DNA from: Lacinutrix jangbogonensis
GTDB taxonomy: Bacteria > Bacteroidota > Bacteroidia > Flavobacteriales > Flavobacteriaceae
Length of the DNA: 64,000 bases
Direction of reading: 5' to 3'
Assembly (NCBI RefSeq): GCF_000797445.1
Contig: NZ_JSWF01000029.1
Location: 1 to 64,000, forward strand
Every line of letters starts with the position of its first letter. Position 1 is the stretch's first letter. Under the pieces are notes generated by a model. It saw only the letters and a program-made list of their open reading frames with translations. It did no database searches and had not been told where the DNA came from. The translations under genes were made by a program, and so were the position numbers. Shown here in pieces: positions 1 through 9,635 of the stretch.

Positions 1-233
1 TCATACGATAATATAATTTTTAAACTAGACCAAAGTATATTTGCTTCTGTATCTAAGTCTTCTATATCTTTTGGTATTACAGTACCACGCACATTACCTC
101 CATTATTCCTATTTCTTGGTAAACTATTTGTTGGATCTGGCTCTCGGTTAATGCCACATCAAATAAGCGAACTTCTCAATCCAGCCATGAAAATAATTTG
201 AAATGGCTCCCGGTTTTTATAAGCCCTCCAAGA
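1..233 (-). pseudogene. Frameshifted 3' continuation of the lectin/TSP3 surface-protein gene
   Basis: Reading the minus strand past the stop at 234-236 still gives recognisable LamG-domain protein, but in changing frames. One frame reads SNYFHGWI (about 181-207), another reads EVRLFDVALTESQIQ (about 120-178), and a third reads NNGGNVRGTVIPKDIEDLD (about 40-105). Joined, they resemble the usual end of a concanavalin-like LamG domain followed by the linker seen in large Bacteroidota surface proteins. At least four lesions are needed: the stop at 234-236, a shift near 211-218, a one-base loss near 178-181, and shifts near 105-115 and in the A/T run near 15-25. The gene must continue left of the window. 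True decay or local sequence error are both possible. Confidence 0.6.
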
Positions 234-3200
234 TTAAGCTTTCAGAACTAGATCTAATGTAGTACCTACAGAGCTTGTTTGTTCATATTGCTTAATGCCA
301 TTATAATATAACTGAATAAGCCCACTATTATAGACTAATGTGATATGTTGCCATGTATTAGAATTATCAAGCCATAATGCGTTTGAAAAAGTACCTTCAC
401 CGCCTTGGTTAAAAATATCGCATTCTAATTTACCATTCTGTGTGATTTCTATAATACCTTTCTGGCCAACAATTCCTGCATCTGCTTGCAAGGCACTATT
501 CGCTTTTACCCAGAATTGTAACGTTAGCGCACTCCAATTACTTAAGTCAAGGTTTGAAGTCATTAAATGATCATTGACACCATCAAAATCTACTGTTATT
601 GGACATCCATAAACTGTGTCATCTTTACTATCACCCATACCTTGAGGCGACCCAGAAATGGTTGGTACACCACCAGAGTTAATCCCTCCTGAAAGCATAT
701 CGCTTCCATCTAAATCAGTAAATTCAAAACTACCATCACCTTCTAAAGCATCTGGACAGCTATCATTGTCTGAGTCCAAATCTAAATAATCTGGTGTGCC
801 ATCATTATCTGTATCTAAGAATATAGGGAGTCCACAAAGATCGATTGCTCTTAATAAATGAGTATTTGTCGAACCTCCTGTTGAGGCTGAATAAGCCAAT
901 GTAGCGGTATTTATTCCTCCTAAATAATTAGTTACAATGTCGTTTGTAAAAGATCCTGCTACAGTACCGCCAATGGTATAGGATAAGGTTTGCGATACAG
1001 AATCCCACATAACCACAACATCATGATAAGCACCGTCTTCAATATCTCCTAATGAAATTGCCGTTGTTAGTATACCACCAGGCCCGAGTTGATTATCTGA
1101 ATCCCAAATCATTCCATGATCATTAGCAATATCTCCGGTAGCAGCTAAATTACTACTATTATCAAACGTGTCTATTTCTAAGACAATACCGTCTACTATG
1201 CCCCTAGCTCCAATACCAGAACCTTCGGCACCTAATGTGTTTATACCAGCTGGATCGTTATGAAATACAATAGCTATTCCGTCTGCTCCTCCATTATTAC
1301 TACCTAAATTCGCTTCAAACTCAAAAGTAAATGAAGAACTAAAGTTCACCTTTCCAAAAGAATTAATAATCCCACTCTCACTAAGCAAATCATCGGTTAA
1401 TTGTATTACATCCTCACCCACTTGAATGGCATTGCCAGCAGGGTTAAAAAGACTAAAAAAAGTGGTATCTAATCCATTTTCTACACAATCCAATATACCA
1501 TCATTATCATCGTCAAAATCGCAGGCATCATCTACTCCATCTCCATCTGTATCTATACCGGAAGCATGCGGGCAATCACAAGAAAAAATTGCAGCATTTT
1601 GGAAATCTCCTGTGGCGTTTGAAGCTATGGCTGTGTTTGGTATACCATCTATATCTACATCGTTTGATGGAAATTGATAGTTTGCCGTTTGATTTGTTGT
1701 TGTTCCGGCTTCTATTGCATCTGAACAACCATCATTATCACTATCTAAATCTAAATAATCTGGAGTACCATCACTATCTGTATCTGTTTCTACTACAATT
1801 GGTGCATTACAAGTATTTGCAGTGTATTGTATTTCTTGTATATAGGGTTCCCATCCCACCTGACCACCACTTATCCACCGCATGCGATAGGTTTGATACG
1901 CCGTTGTATTAGTTAAATTTATTAGCTCTCTATTAGACTCAGCTATACCATTTGAAGTTATAAGAGGTGTAAGATTATCGTAGCCTGTTCCATTAAAACC
2001 TTGAACTTGAAATTGAACACCATTTTCTAGAAAAGAAATTGTTCTATCTAAAATGATATCAATTTGTGTTAAAGTAACCGCTTCTGAAAAGTTGATTGTA
2101 AAAATATCCCTTTGAACAGTAAAATTTTGATTATTAGTAAAATAGAAAACATTAGCGAGATTTAAATCAAATAGGTCCGCTGCTGTGCCGTTATCTATTA
2201 CTAAATCGGTTCCAATAGAAGATATTTGTTGCACTGGGCATACAACTGTTGTCCCTAATTCATCTGTATCTAAAACACCATCATTGTCATCGTCTAGATC
2301 GCAGACATCTGATACGCCATCGCCATCCGTATCCGTATTTCCTGAAGGTATCGCGTCACATGAGTCTATTACTGGACAAGCACCTATTCCGTCAATGACT
2401 TGAGCTAGTGTAGCTGTATAATCTGGAATTCCATCGTTAATTGTTCCGCCATTAGAACCGTCGTCTACTGCATCTACAAAACCATCACTATTAGCATCTA
2501 CATCTGGGAATTGATAATTAAATCCTAGGTTTGTTACTGCTCCCGATTCAAAAGCATCACTACAACCGTCGCCATCACTGTCTAGATCTAAATGGTCTGG
2601 ACTCCCATCTCCATCTGTATCCAAAGTAGATAAAAAGGTTAAAACTGGTATTGAACCGCCACCAATATTAGCAATAAGGTTTGCTTCCATCTCTATTACA
2701 CGGATATCTAATCCTGTGCCATCTGTAATAGAAGCGACTACTATATGCGAAAAATTAGAAATATTAGTAGTTGCATCGTAAGTTATAACACCATCACTAC
2801 CAGGAGCAGGAGAAGCATAACCGCTATCCGTACCATCATCTAGCAACTGTATAGGAGTAAAAAAAGTATCAACAACAACACCACTCGCACCTGGAATACC
2901 TTGATAAAATTGTAAGATAGCACCCATAGGGCTAAAATCTACTCCTTCGGTATCTATATCAGCATCTCCATCTCGACTAAAATCATCTCCAGTTAATCCA
3001 TCGCCTGTTCTATCTAAAAACAAACTATTAAAACCATCGTAATTATCATGAATTCCATCCACAGGTGTAATGTCTACAAATGGAATATCGAATAGGTCAT
3101 TAGGGTTGAGACCTAAATCAGCTGAACCTGAAACAATATCTGCAGCTATATCACCCGCATCTTCCCCAAGAGCATCATCGTTTTCCATATAAAGTCTAAA

Positions 3201-3602
3201 CAAAGTACCTGCACTTACATTAACATTACTCGAACCATCTTTAGCTCCAATTACTAACGCATTATCTAATATGGATCCGTTTAAATCTCCAGGAGTAATA
3301 ACAAAATCGTGAAAGCGCAAGTCTTGGTTGCCTGTATATATTGTTAATCCGTCAAAAATTAGGGCTACTGTTGGTTCATCCGAAACGTGATTAGGAAATT
3401 GCGAAAATTCTAAGGTATAACTATCAAATACCGAACCTTCGTTCGTATCTAAAACACCATCATTGTCATCGTCTAAATCTATAGAGTTTAAGAGTCCATC
3501 ATTATCACAGTCATTTACCGGTCCAATACATTGGGCATAAATGCTATGAGATAATAAAAATGACAGCAAAAATAAAAATAATAAACTGCTATGTTTATTC
3601 AT
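234..3602 (-). CDS. Secreted TSP3-repeat / L-type lectin / LamG surface protein, C-terminally truncated
   Basis: Large secreted protein, probably a cell-surface adhesin or glycan binder. Starting at the ATG at 3602 gives 1122 residues with a clear signal peptide (MNKHSSLLFLF...SIYAQ). An upstream in-frame ATG at 3644 would put 14 polar residues before the signal, so it was not used. Seen in order: acidic calcium-binding thrombospondin type 3 repeats of the DxDxDGxxD type near residues 30-50, 330-350, 420-445, 610-630, 680-705 and 920-940; a legume-type lectin domain at about 715-920 (GGADGIAIVFHND, GIVLEIDTFDN); and a LamG/concanavalin-like domain starting near 1004 that is cut off part-way by the stop at 234. 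No type IX sorting domain remains, although one would be expected at the end of the intact gene. The product may therefore not be anchored or exported correctly. Confidence 0.8.
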   Translation of the reverse strand: MNKHSSLLFLFLLSFLLSHSIYAQCIGPVNDCDNDGLLNSIDLDDDNDGVLDTNEGSVFDSYTLEFSQFPNHVSDEPTVALIFDGLTIYTGNQDLRFHDFVITPGDLNGSILDNALVIGAKDGSSNVNVSAGTLFRLYMENDDALGEDAGDIAADIVSGSADLGLNPNDLFDIPFVDITPVDGIHDNYDGFNSLFLDRTGDGLTGDDFSRDGDADIDTEGVDFSPMGAILQFYQGIPGASGVVVDTFFTPIQLLDDGTDSGYASPAPGSDGVITYDATTNISNFSHIVVASITDGTGLDIRVIEMEANLIANIGGGSIPVLTFLSTLDTDGDGSPDHLDLDSDGDGCSDAFESGAVTNLGFNYQFPDVDANSDGFVDAVDDGSNGGTINDGIPDYTATLAQVIDGIGACPVIDSCDAIPSGNTDTDGDGVSDVCDLDDDNDGVLDTDELGTTVVCPVQQISSIGTDLVIDNGTAADLFDLNLANVFYFTNNQNFTVQRDIFTINFSEAVTLTQIDIILDRTISFLENGVQFQVQGFNGTGYDNLTPLITSNGIAESNRELINLTNTTAYQTYRMRWISGGQVGWEPYIQEIQYTANTCNAPIVVETDTDSDGTPDYLDLDSDNDGCSDAIEAGTTTNQTANYQFPSNDVDIDGIPNTAIASNATGDFQNAAIFSCDCPHASGIDTDGDGVDDACDFDDDNDGILDCVENGLDTTFFSLFNPAGNAIQVGEDVIQLTDDLLSESGIINSFGKVNFSSSFTFEFEANLGSNNGGADGIAIVFHNDPAGINTLGAEGSGIGARGIVDGIVLEIDTFDNSSNLAATGDIANDHGMIWDSDNQLGPGGILTTAISLGDIEDGAYHDVVVMWDSVSQTLSYTIGGTVAGSFTNDIVTNYLGGINTATLAYSASTGGSTNTHLLRAIDLCGLPIFLDTDNDGTPDYLDLDSDNDSCPDALEGDGSFEFTDLDGSDMLSGGINSGGVPTISGSPQGMGDSKDDTVYGCPITVDFDGVNDHLMTSNLDLSNWSALTLQFWVKANSALQADAGIVGQKGIIEITQNGKLECDIFNQGGEGTFSNALWLDNSNTWQHITLVYNSGLIQLYYNGIKQYEQTSSVGTTLDLVLKA

Positions 3603-3864
3603 AATACGTGAAATTGAGGAATATAACTCGTTATTAATAAACAATCTAGGTTGAAAAGCACCATGGATCAGTTCAAATAAAACTAATTATATTTTAAAAC
3701 ACATAATTAATCGATTAAGTGTGTGATTTTACCGATTAAACCCAATTATCTTAATATATAATTTAAATAAACAGCACATTTTAAGTGCTTTACGTATTTT
3801 TTGAAATAAAAAAAATGAAGTAACTAACAAATAAGTTCAATAAAAGAAGCTGAAGAAACATATT

Positions 3865-5223
3865 TTAAACGATATAACTCACTAGATCCTCAATTTTAGA
3901 AATGAGCTGAACTTTAATTTCAGTGTTTTTAAGTGAAATCTTATTATATTTGGAAACGAAAATAGTTGAGAACCCAAGTTTTTCTGCTTCCAAAATACGC
4001 TGTTCTACACGTTGTACTGGTCTAATTTCTCCAGACAAACCAACTTCTGCAGCAAAGCAATAATTAGCAGGCAAAGCTTCGTCTTCGTTAGAGGACAAAA
4101 TAGCAGCCACAACCGCCAAATCTATAGCTGGATCATCTACAGTAATACCTCCTGTAATATTTAAAAATACATCTTTTGCACCTAAACGAAATCCCGCTCG
4201 TTTTTCTAAAACAGCAAGAAGCATATTTAATCGTTTAGCGTTAAACCCTGTTGCACTGCGTTGAGGCGTTCCATAAACTGCAGTACTAACTAAAGCCTGA
4301 ACTTCTATCATTAATGGACGCATGCCCTCCAAAGTTGCAGCTATAGCGTTTCCTGATAATTCTTCATCCTTTTTAGAGATTAAAATCTCGCTTGGGTTAC
4401 TAACCTCTCTTAATCCTGAACCTTGCATCTCGTATATTCCCAACTCGTTTGTAGAACCAAAACGATTTTTTTGAGCGCGTAAAATTCTAAATACATGGTT
4501 TCTATCACCTTCAAATTGTAAAACAGTATCCACCATGTGTTCCAGTATTTTTGGACCGGCAATATTACCATCTTTGGTAATATGGCCAATTAAAACCACT
4601 GGTGTATTGGTTTCTTTAGCAAATTTAATAAGCTCAGAAGTACATTCTTTTACTTGGGAGATACTTCCACTAGACGATTCGATATAATCGCTATGTAAGG
4701 TTTGAATAGAATCTATAATAACGATGTCTGGCTCTAAAGCTTCAATTTGTTTAAAAATACTCTGCGTTTTGGTTTCGGTAAGAATATAACAACTGTCGTT
4801 ATTTGGATTAATGCGTTCTGCGCGCATTTTTATCTGTTTCTGGCTTTCTTCTCCAGAGACATACAGCGTTTTATAAGGGAGTTTTAATGAAATCTGAAGT
4901 AATAATGTGCTTTTCCCTATTCCTGGTTCGCCACCTAAAAGCGTTAATGAACCTGGAACAATTCCACCTCCTAAAACACGATTAAACTCAGCGTCTAAGG
5001 TGTCTAGTCTTGCTTCTTTAGAGCCATCAATTTGCTTAATTGTTAAAGGTTTCGAAGTGCGTTTTTGTGTGTTTGTAGGTGTTTTCCAATCGCTTTTTTC
5101 TGGCTTCTGAATAACTTCTTCAACAATAGTATTCCACTCTTTACAAGCTGTACATTGCCCTTGCCATTTAGAGTATTGCGTGCCACAACTCTGACAAAAA
5201 AAAGTAGTTTTAACTTTAGCCAT
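3865..5223 (-). CDS. radA: DNA repair protein RadA (Sms)
   Basis: RadA is a RecA-related, DnaB-like ATPase that extends recombination intermediates by promoting branch migration. The 452 residues match the usual family length. Visible parts are an N-terminal C4 zinc finger (Cys10, Cys13, Cys24, Cys27), the Walker A motif GGEPGIGKST at about 97-106, the RadA-specific KNRFG motif near 252, and a C-terminal Lon-protease-like domain without the catalytic dyad, which is normal for RadA. It is the last gene of the run panC-panD-flippase-esterase-radA, 37 bp after the esterase-like gene, so it is probably transcribed with them. No strong terminator follows; only a weak 5-bp hairpin at 3773-3789 is visible. 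Confidence 0.97.
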   Translation of the reverse strand: MAKVKTTFFCQSCGTQYSKWQGQCTACKEWNTIVEEVIQKPEKSDWKTPTNTQKRTSKPLTIKQIDGSKEARLDTLDAEFNRVLGGGIVPGSLTLLGGEPGIGKSTLLLQISLKLPYKTLYVSGEESQKQIKMRAERINPNNDSCYILTETKTQSIFKQIEALEPDIVIIDSIQTLHSDYIESSSGSISQVKECTSELIKFAKETNTPVVLIGHITKDGNIAGPKILEHMVDTVLQFEGDRNHVFRILRAQKNRFGSTNELGIYEMQGSGLREVSNPSEILISKKDEELSGNAIAATLEGMRPLMIEVQALVSTAVYGTPQRSATGFNAKRLNMLLAVLEKRAGFRLGAKDVFLNITGGITVDDPAIDLAVVAAILSSNEDEALPANYCFAAEVGLSGEIRPVQRVEQRILEAEKLGFSTIFVSKYNKISLKNTEIKVQLISKIEDLVSYIV

Positions 5224-5260
5224 AATGCTCTTCTAAACTCTCCAAAAGAAGAGGAATTAA

Positions 5261-6406
5261 TTAATATCCAAAATCGGCTTTGATTTGCTCCGACAACTCT
5301 AAAACGTGATCTTTTGTAATACCTCCAATTTCTTGTAAAATATAAGCCGATTGATAGGTTTTCATTGCTTTTTTAGAATCTCCTGTTTCTTCGTAAAAAC
5401 GTCCTAAGTAATAATTTCCTAATAACGTATCTGGATATTGTTTTCTTGCTAATTTGCCTAAAGGCTCGAAATATTCAAACTTTTTAGATTTTTTTATTGC
5501 CGCAGCAATAGCTCTAAAATCGTTAATTAATATTGGTTTACTAATACCGAAAAGATCTTCGATCGCATCATATTTTTCTATTAAATAATCTACTGGTGAC
5601 GTTTCTAATTTTAAAATGGTATCCTTATATTCTTTCTTAGATATAGGTTTAAAAATGAAGAAAATACTTTCTAAGGCTTTTGGGATTGCATGGGCTGGCA
5701 ATGAATAATGTGTTGGACCTTCAAAATTATTAAAAGTAGTAAGCACACTTTTATTGTCTATACCCATTAGAGCAGTATTTAAAGCTTCGGCTTGCGTTTT
5801 TACACTTTTAATATCGTTAGAAGAAGTGGCTAAATAATAGAATGTTTTTGTAGTTATATTAGGAAGTCTTTCGGTTAAAAAAGCTTGCAAGTCAGGAGCC
5901 AATTCAGGACTTATACTAACATAAGCGTTAAATAATGGCTTTTCCTTAAGTAAATAATAATTAATAAAACTTGCTGTAATACCATGACCAACAACCACTT
6001 TAAACTTCTCTGTTCTGTATGTTTTTTCAATATAAGGAATAAGCTCGGTGCCAATAAAATCGAAAAAAGCTAAGCCTGATTCTATTGGTAGTGAATTTTG
6101 CTCAGAATACATGGTATCATTTTCACGATTATCGAATTGATTAATACCAACAACTATTGCTTCAGGAATATCTTCCCAATAAGCCGCATAATCAACATTA
6201 CCTGCAACGATTTCGAACATATAATCGCCATCTAAAACTACAATTATTGGATAACTTTTATCACTAGAATCGTAACTTCTTGGCAATTGGATTTTAATTT
6301 CTCTCGCTTCTCCTAATTTTTCGGAATTAAAATTTTTATACGTGACTTGTGCAGTAATAAATTGTGCAGAAAAAAGTATAACAAAAAGGTATAAAAAGTG
6401 TTTCAT
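5261..6406 (-). CDS. Secreted esterase-fold (alpha/beta hydrolase) protein with C-terminal TPR, nucleophile missing
   Basis: The protein has a signal peptide (MKHFLYLFVILFSAQFITAQ) followed by an alpha/beta-hydrolase domain of the ferric-enterobactin-esterase/esterase D type (IIVVLDGDYMFE near 54-65, then a conserved region around 137-165). The C-terminal part (about 320-375) looks like TPR helices (NYYLGRFYEETGDSKKAMK). In active relatives the nucleophile elbow reads GHSxGG. Here the same place reads G140-H-G-I-T-A145, so the catalytic serine is absent. The protein is probably not a normal serine esterase and may bind rather than cleave its ligand. It lies in the panC-radA operon, 37 bp from its neighbours on each side. 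The fold call is good, the function unknown. Confidence 0.8.
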   Translation of the reverse strand: MKHFLYLFVILFSAQFITAQVTYKNFNSEKLGEAREIKIQLPRSYDSSDKSYPIIVVLDGDYMFEIVAGNVDYAAYWEDIPEAIVVGINQFDNRENDTMYSEQNSLPIESGLAFFDFIGTELIPYIEKTYRTEKFKVVVGHGITASFINYYLLKEKPLFNAYVSISPELAPDLQAFLTERLPNITTKTFYYLATSSNDIKSVKTQAEALNTALMGIDNKSVLTTFNNFEGPTHYSLPAHAIPKALESIFFIFKPISKKEYKDTILKLETSPVDYLIEKYDAIEDLFGISKPILINDFRAIAAAIKKSKKFEYFEPLGKLARKQYPDTLLGNYYLGRFYEETGDSKKAMKTYQSAYILQEIGGITKDHVLELSEQIKADFGY

Positions 6407-6443
6407 AAGAAGGTGAATTTATTTTAAAAGAGCAAGGTACAAA

Positions 6444-7397
6444 TTATTTTTTTCTATTATAAACAGGTAAATATAATAAGGATAGACCACCAAAAAAGAT
6501 AACAAGCACTGTTTGAGACGCCCACATAATCCATCCAAAAGCATAACTTGGGTCCTTAGTAATACTAAAAATAGAAAAAGCCGTAAAAACAGCTATAGGA
6601 TAGGAACCAATGCCTCCATTTGTTGCAGCGATACTAAAACTAGCTAAAATAAAACCAATTAAAATAGCTCCAAAAGGAATATTTTCTAAACCTTGAATTG
6701 CGAATGTTGTAACATAAAACATAAGCACATACATAGTCCATATAAAGAATGTATGAAATATAAACGCCCATTTTTTCTTCATTTTAAAAATACTTAAAGC
6801 ACCTTCAATTAATCCGTTAACAAAAGTTTTAATTTTTAAGGCAATACTAGATGTGCTTCTTTTTATATAAAAAACAAAAAATAATGCTACCGCTGCCAAA
6901 ATGGTAAATCCTAATATAATTTTGGTGGGATTAAATTTTTCAGCTAAAAAACTATAAATAAAATCGAACTCTAAAAATAAAGTAATGGTGATGATTAAGA
7001 ACACAACCAAAACATCTGCAACACGTTCTGCAACTATAGTTCCAAAGGCTTTTTCGAAAGGAACGCCTTCGTAGTTTGTTAGGATGGTTGCTCGTGCTAC
7101 TTCTCCCGCTCTTGGAATAGTATAATTAATTAAATAAGTTGCAAAAACAGCCATTATACTGTTTCCTAATCTTACTTTATAGCCTAATGGTTCTAATTGA
7201 AACAACCATCTATACGCTCTTGATAGGTGGCTTAAAAAGCCCAAAAAAACACCTAAAACAATCCAAGCTTTATCCGCACTTTTCCAATATTCCAAAACAA
7301 CTTGTAATGGAACATCTTGCAAAGAGTACCAAATTAAAAAGAATCCCAATAGAATTGGGAGCGAAATTTTTAAAATTTTAAGTATTGATTTATTCAC
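6444..7397 (-). CDS. Flippase-like integral membrane protein (lysylphosphatidylglycerol synthase TM family, UPF0104)
   Basis: This 317-residue protein has about eight hydrophobic segments and the features of the LPG_synthase_TM / AglD2-like family: an N-terminal membrane anchor, the SRAYRW segment near 59-64, the PRAGEVARAT segment near 95-104, and the glycine-rich NGGIGSYP segment near 259-266. Relatives include the membrane half of MprF and archaeal/bacterial proteins linked to lipid or polyprenyl-sugar flipping. The soluble aminoacyl-transferase domain of MprF is absent, so it is not a complete lysyl-PG synthase. It begins 3 bp after panD and is almost certainly cotranscribed with it. The substrate cannot be told from the sequence. 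Confidence 0.85.
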   Translation of the reverse strand: MNKSILKILKISLPILLGFFLIWYSLQDVPLQVVLEYWKSADKAWIVLGVFLGFLSHLSRAYRWLFQLEPLGYKVRLGNSIMAVFATYLINYTIPRAGEVARATILTNYEGVPFEKAFGTIVAERVADVLVVFLIITITLFLEFDFIYSFLAEKFNPTKIILGFTILAAVALFFVFYIKRSTSSIALKIKTFVNGLIEGALSIFKMKKKWAFIFHTFFIWTMYVLMFYVTTFAIQGLENIPFGAILIGFILASFSIAATNGGIGSYPIAVFTAFSIFSITKDPSYAFGWIMWASQTVLVIFFGGLSLLYLPVYNRKK

Positions 7398-7400
7398 TAA

Positions 7401-7751
7401 TTATTTTAATAAATTCGTAGCTTCATCCGGAAACACCAATGATGGCTTAAATATTTTAGCTGCTTCAATATCCATAAAGCCATAAGTAATTAATATTAGC
7501 ACATCTCCAGGAGACACCAATCTTGCCGCGGCTCCATTTAATGTTATCTCTCCACTATTTCTCGGCCCAGGAATTGCGTAAGTTTCTAAACGCGCTCCAT
7601 TATTATTATTTACAATTTGAACTTTCTCGCCCTGTATAATATTTGCTGCTTCCATCAAATCTTCATCGATAGTAATACTACCAATATAATTAAGGTCTGC
7701 ACCTGTAACTTTAACTCTGTGGATTTTAGATTTTACTACTTGTATTTGCAT
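7401..7751 (-). CDS. panD: Aspartate 1-decarboxylase (PanD proenzyme)
   Basis: PanD makes beta-alanine from L-aspartate for pantothenate and coenzyme A synthesis. It is translated as an inactive chain that cleaves itself between Gly24 and Ser25, leaving a catalytic pyruvoyl group. The site is visible here (YIGSITID), as are the family segments [19 protein letters not shown] and [10 protein letters not shown]. At 116 residues it is a normal length. It starts 13 bp after panC, the next enzyme of the pathway, so the two steps that make and use beta-alanine are encoded together. Confidence 0.97.
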   Translation of the reverse strand: MQIQVVKSKIHRVKVTGADLNYIGSITIDEDLMEAANIIQGEKVQIVNNNNGARLETYAIPGPRNSGEITLNGAAARLVSPGDVLILITYGFMDIEAAKIFKPSLVFPDEATNLLK

Positions 7752-7764
7752 GGTACAAAGGTAA

Positions 7765-8613
7765 TTAATTTAGTGCTATATTATCTATTAATCTAATGTC
7801 ATCTGCATAAGCAGCAACAAACGCGCGATATGTTTTGAATTTGGATTTTCTTTTTACAGTCTTCAAGGTTTCAATATCTGCAATTACAAAATACTCAAGT
7901 TCTAAAAACTTGTTTTTAGCAAATTGTGTTTCAACCCATTTTGTAACTTCTTTAGCGCTTTTTGTTCCAAATCTCACTTTGGCTGTCGTTAGCGTTTTAA
8001 AAATAAATGGAGCTGCATTTCTGTAATCTGGTTTTAGTCTTGAGTTTCTAGAACTATAAGCTAAACCAGTATCTTCTCTGAAAATTTCGCAACCTTTTAC
8101 AATAACTGGCAGATTATATTTCTGCGCCAATTTTTTAATAATTGCTAATTGCTGATAATCTTTTTCTCCAAAATAAGCGATGTTTGGCATTACAATTTCA
8201 AAAAGTCTTTTAACAATTGTACCAACGCCATCAAAATGACCGTTTCGAAATTGACCTTCCATCTCGAATTCTAATCCATCGAAACTAAAATGTTCCGCTT
8301 TTGTATTACCTCCATATATATCTTCAACACTTGGTGCATAAACTAAAATAGAATTGGAAACAGTCTTTAAAAGTGCAACATCTTGTTCTAATGTTCTTGG
8401 GTACTTTTTTAAATCTTCGACATTATCAAACTGTGTTGGGTTTACAAAAACGCTAACGACACAAACATCGTTTTCTTGTAATGCGCTTTGCACTAGAGAC
8501 AAATGCCCATTATGTAAAGCTCCCATTGTTGCTACAAAACCAAAAGTAGCTCCTTTTGATTTTGCCTTAGAAATATGGTCTTGAATTTCGGATTTATTGT
8601 TGAAAATAGTCAT
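7765..8613 (-). CDS. panC: Pantoate--beta-alanine ligase (pantothenate synthetase)
   Basis: PanC joins pantoate and beta-alanine with ATP to give pantothenate, the CoA precursor. The 282-residue protein shows the nucleotidyltransferase HxGH motif ([10 protein letters not shown], His34-His37), the FVNPTQF segment near 56-62, the second ATP motif around [10 protein letters not shown], and the SSRNSRL loop. It is the first gene of the minus-strand operon running to radA and lies head-to-head with the glycogen-synthase-like gene. A -7-like element sits at 8622-8629, unusually close to the start codon. Confidence 0.97.
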   Translation of the reverse strand: MTIFNNKSEIQDHISKAKSKGATFGFVATMGALHNGHLSLVQSALQENDVCVVSVFVNPTQFDNVEDLKKYPRTLEQDVALLKTVSNSILVYAPSVEDIYGGNTKAEHFSFDGLEFEMEGQFRNGHFDGVGTIVKRLFEIVMPNIAYFGEKDYQQLAIIKKLAQKYNLPVIVKGCEIFREDTGLAYSSRNSRLKPDYRNAAPFIFKTLTTAKVRFGTKSAKEVTKWVETQFAKNKFLELEYFVIADIETLKTVKRKSKFKTYRAFVAAYADDIRLIDNIALN

Positions 8614-8621
8614 TTTTAATA

Positions 8622-8629
8622 CAAAATTA
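8622..8629 (-). promoter_or_regulatory. Possible -7 element for panC
   Basis: On the minus strand this reads TAATTTTG, a full match to the Bacteroidota TAnnTTTG consensus. It ends only 8 bp before the panC start codon, which would give a leader of a few bases. No good TTTG -33 box is visible at the right distance. Confidence 0.3.
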
Positions 8630-8675
8630 ACGCTTGCAAACTTAATATATTAGTAGCAATCTGCATAAATTTTTG

Positions 8676-8683
8676 TACTTTTG
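8676..8683 (+). promoter_or_regulatory. Possible -7 element for the glycogen-synthase-like / DUF4270 / glmS operon
   Basis: TACTTTTG matches TAnnTTTG. It would give a leader of about 120 nt before the ATG at 8809. A clear TTTG -33 box is not seen 19-20 bp upstream. Confidence 0.35.
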
Positions 8684-8808
8684 CGTGTTTTTTATTTTCA
8701 TTTCTTAGTGTTTAAGTAGATTTAACCTGCTTTATAGACAGATTTTAGAAATAGAAAATAAAAGGTTAAACAAAATTAGCCAAAATTTAAACCGATTAAA
8801 ACTAACTT

Positions 8809-9615
8809 ATGAAAGATAAGAGAATATTATATGTGTCGTCTGAAGTAGTACCATATTTGCCAGAAACTGAGATTTCTTCAATGTCGTTTGAAACTCCAAG
8901 AATGGTAAATCAACAAGGTGGACAAATTAGAATATTCATGCCTAAGTACGGGAATATTAACGAAAGAAGACACCAATTACATGAAGTTATTAGACTTTCT
9001 GGAATTAATTTAGTGATTAATGATTTAGATATGCCGCTTATAATTAAAGTTGCATCTATACCAAAAGAGCGTATTCAGGTTTATTTTATAGATAATGATG
9101 AATATTTTAAAAGAAAAGCAACATTAACAGATGAGGACGGGAAATTATTCTCAGATAATGATGAGCGCGCTATTTTCTTTGCAAAAGGTGTTATAGAAAC
9201 TGTTAAAAAACTAAACTGGTCACCAGATATTATTCATATTCATGGTTGGCTTGCTGCCCTACTACCACTATACCTAAAGCAGTTCTATAAAGATGAACCT
9301 TTGTTTAACGAAAGTAAAATTGTGACTTCGGTGTACAATCAAAGCTTTGAAAACACGTTAAATAAAGACCTAATTAATAAAGTAGCTTTCGATAATATCG
9401 ATAAAGATGCTTTAAAAATACTAGAAGAGCCTACTTACAATAATTTAATGAAGGTTGCTATTGACAACTCAGACGCATTAATAATTGGTTCTGAGGAAAT
9501 CCCTAAAGAACTAGAGGACTATTTAAAACAAGCTGATAAGCCTGTTTTAGATTATAAAGAAAAAGATGAGTTTGCCGAAGCGTATACAGCATTTTATAAT
9601 GAAAGTGTTTTATAA
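8809..9615 (+). CDS. Glycogen/starch-synthase-like protein, N-terminal GT5 domain only
   Basis: The 268 residues resemble the N-terminal Rossmann domain of GlgA-type glycogen synthase (ILYVSSEVVPY at 5-15, FMPKYGNI near 43-50, PDIIHIHGWLAALLPLY near 139-155). A full synthase has about 480 residues and a second Rossmann domain with the ADP-glucose site; that half is missing. The lysine-bearing KTGGL motif expected after the SSE(V)xP segment is also gone (here PETEISSM). A catalytic role is therefore doubtful and a structural or regulatory role more likely. Short proteins of this type are familiar in Flavobacteriia, commonly near panC and DUF4270 genes. It is 20 bp upstream of the DUF4270 gene and divergent from panC. 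Confidence 0.8.
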   Translation: MKDKRILYVSSEVVPYLPETEISSMSFETPRMVNQQGGQIRIFMPKYGNINERRHQLHEVIRLSGINLVINDLDMPLIIKVASIPKERIQVYFIDNDEYFKRKATLTDEDGKLFSDNDERAIFFAKGVIETVKKLNWSPDIIHIHGWLAALLPLYLKQFYKDEPLFNESKIVTSVYNQSFENTLNKDLINKVAFDNIDKDALKILEEPTYNNLMKVAIDNSDALIIGSEEIPKELEDYLKQADKPVLDYKEKDEFAEAYTAFYNESVL

Positions 9616-9635
9616 CAAACGAAGAAGAAAAATTT

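Noticed and set aside
420-3500. Recurring AT/GATC-rich short repeats on the minus strand suggestive of an array
   Set aside because: They are codons of TSP3 calcium-binding repeats.
3602-3644. Longer N-terminus (ATG at 3644) for the TSP3/lectin protein
   Set aside because: It would place 14 residues before a complete signal peptide; the ATG at 3602 is better.
8809-9615. Functional glycogen synthase
   Set aside because: Second Rossmann domain and KTGGL motif are absent.
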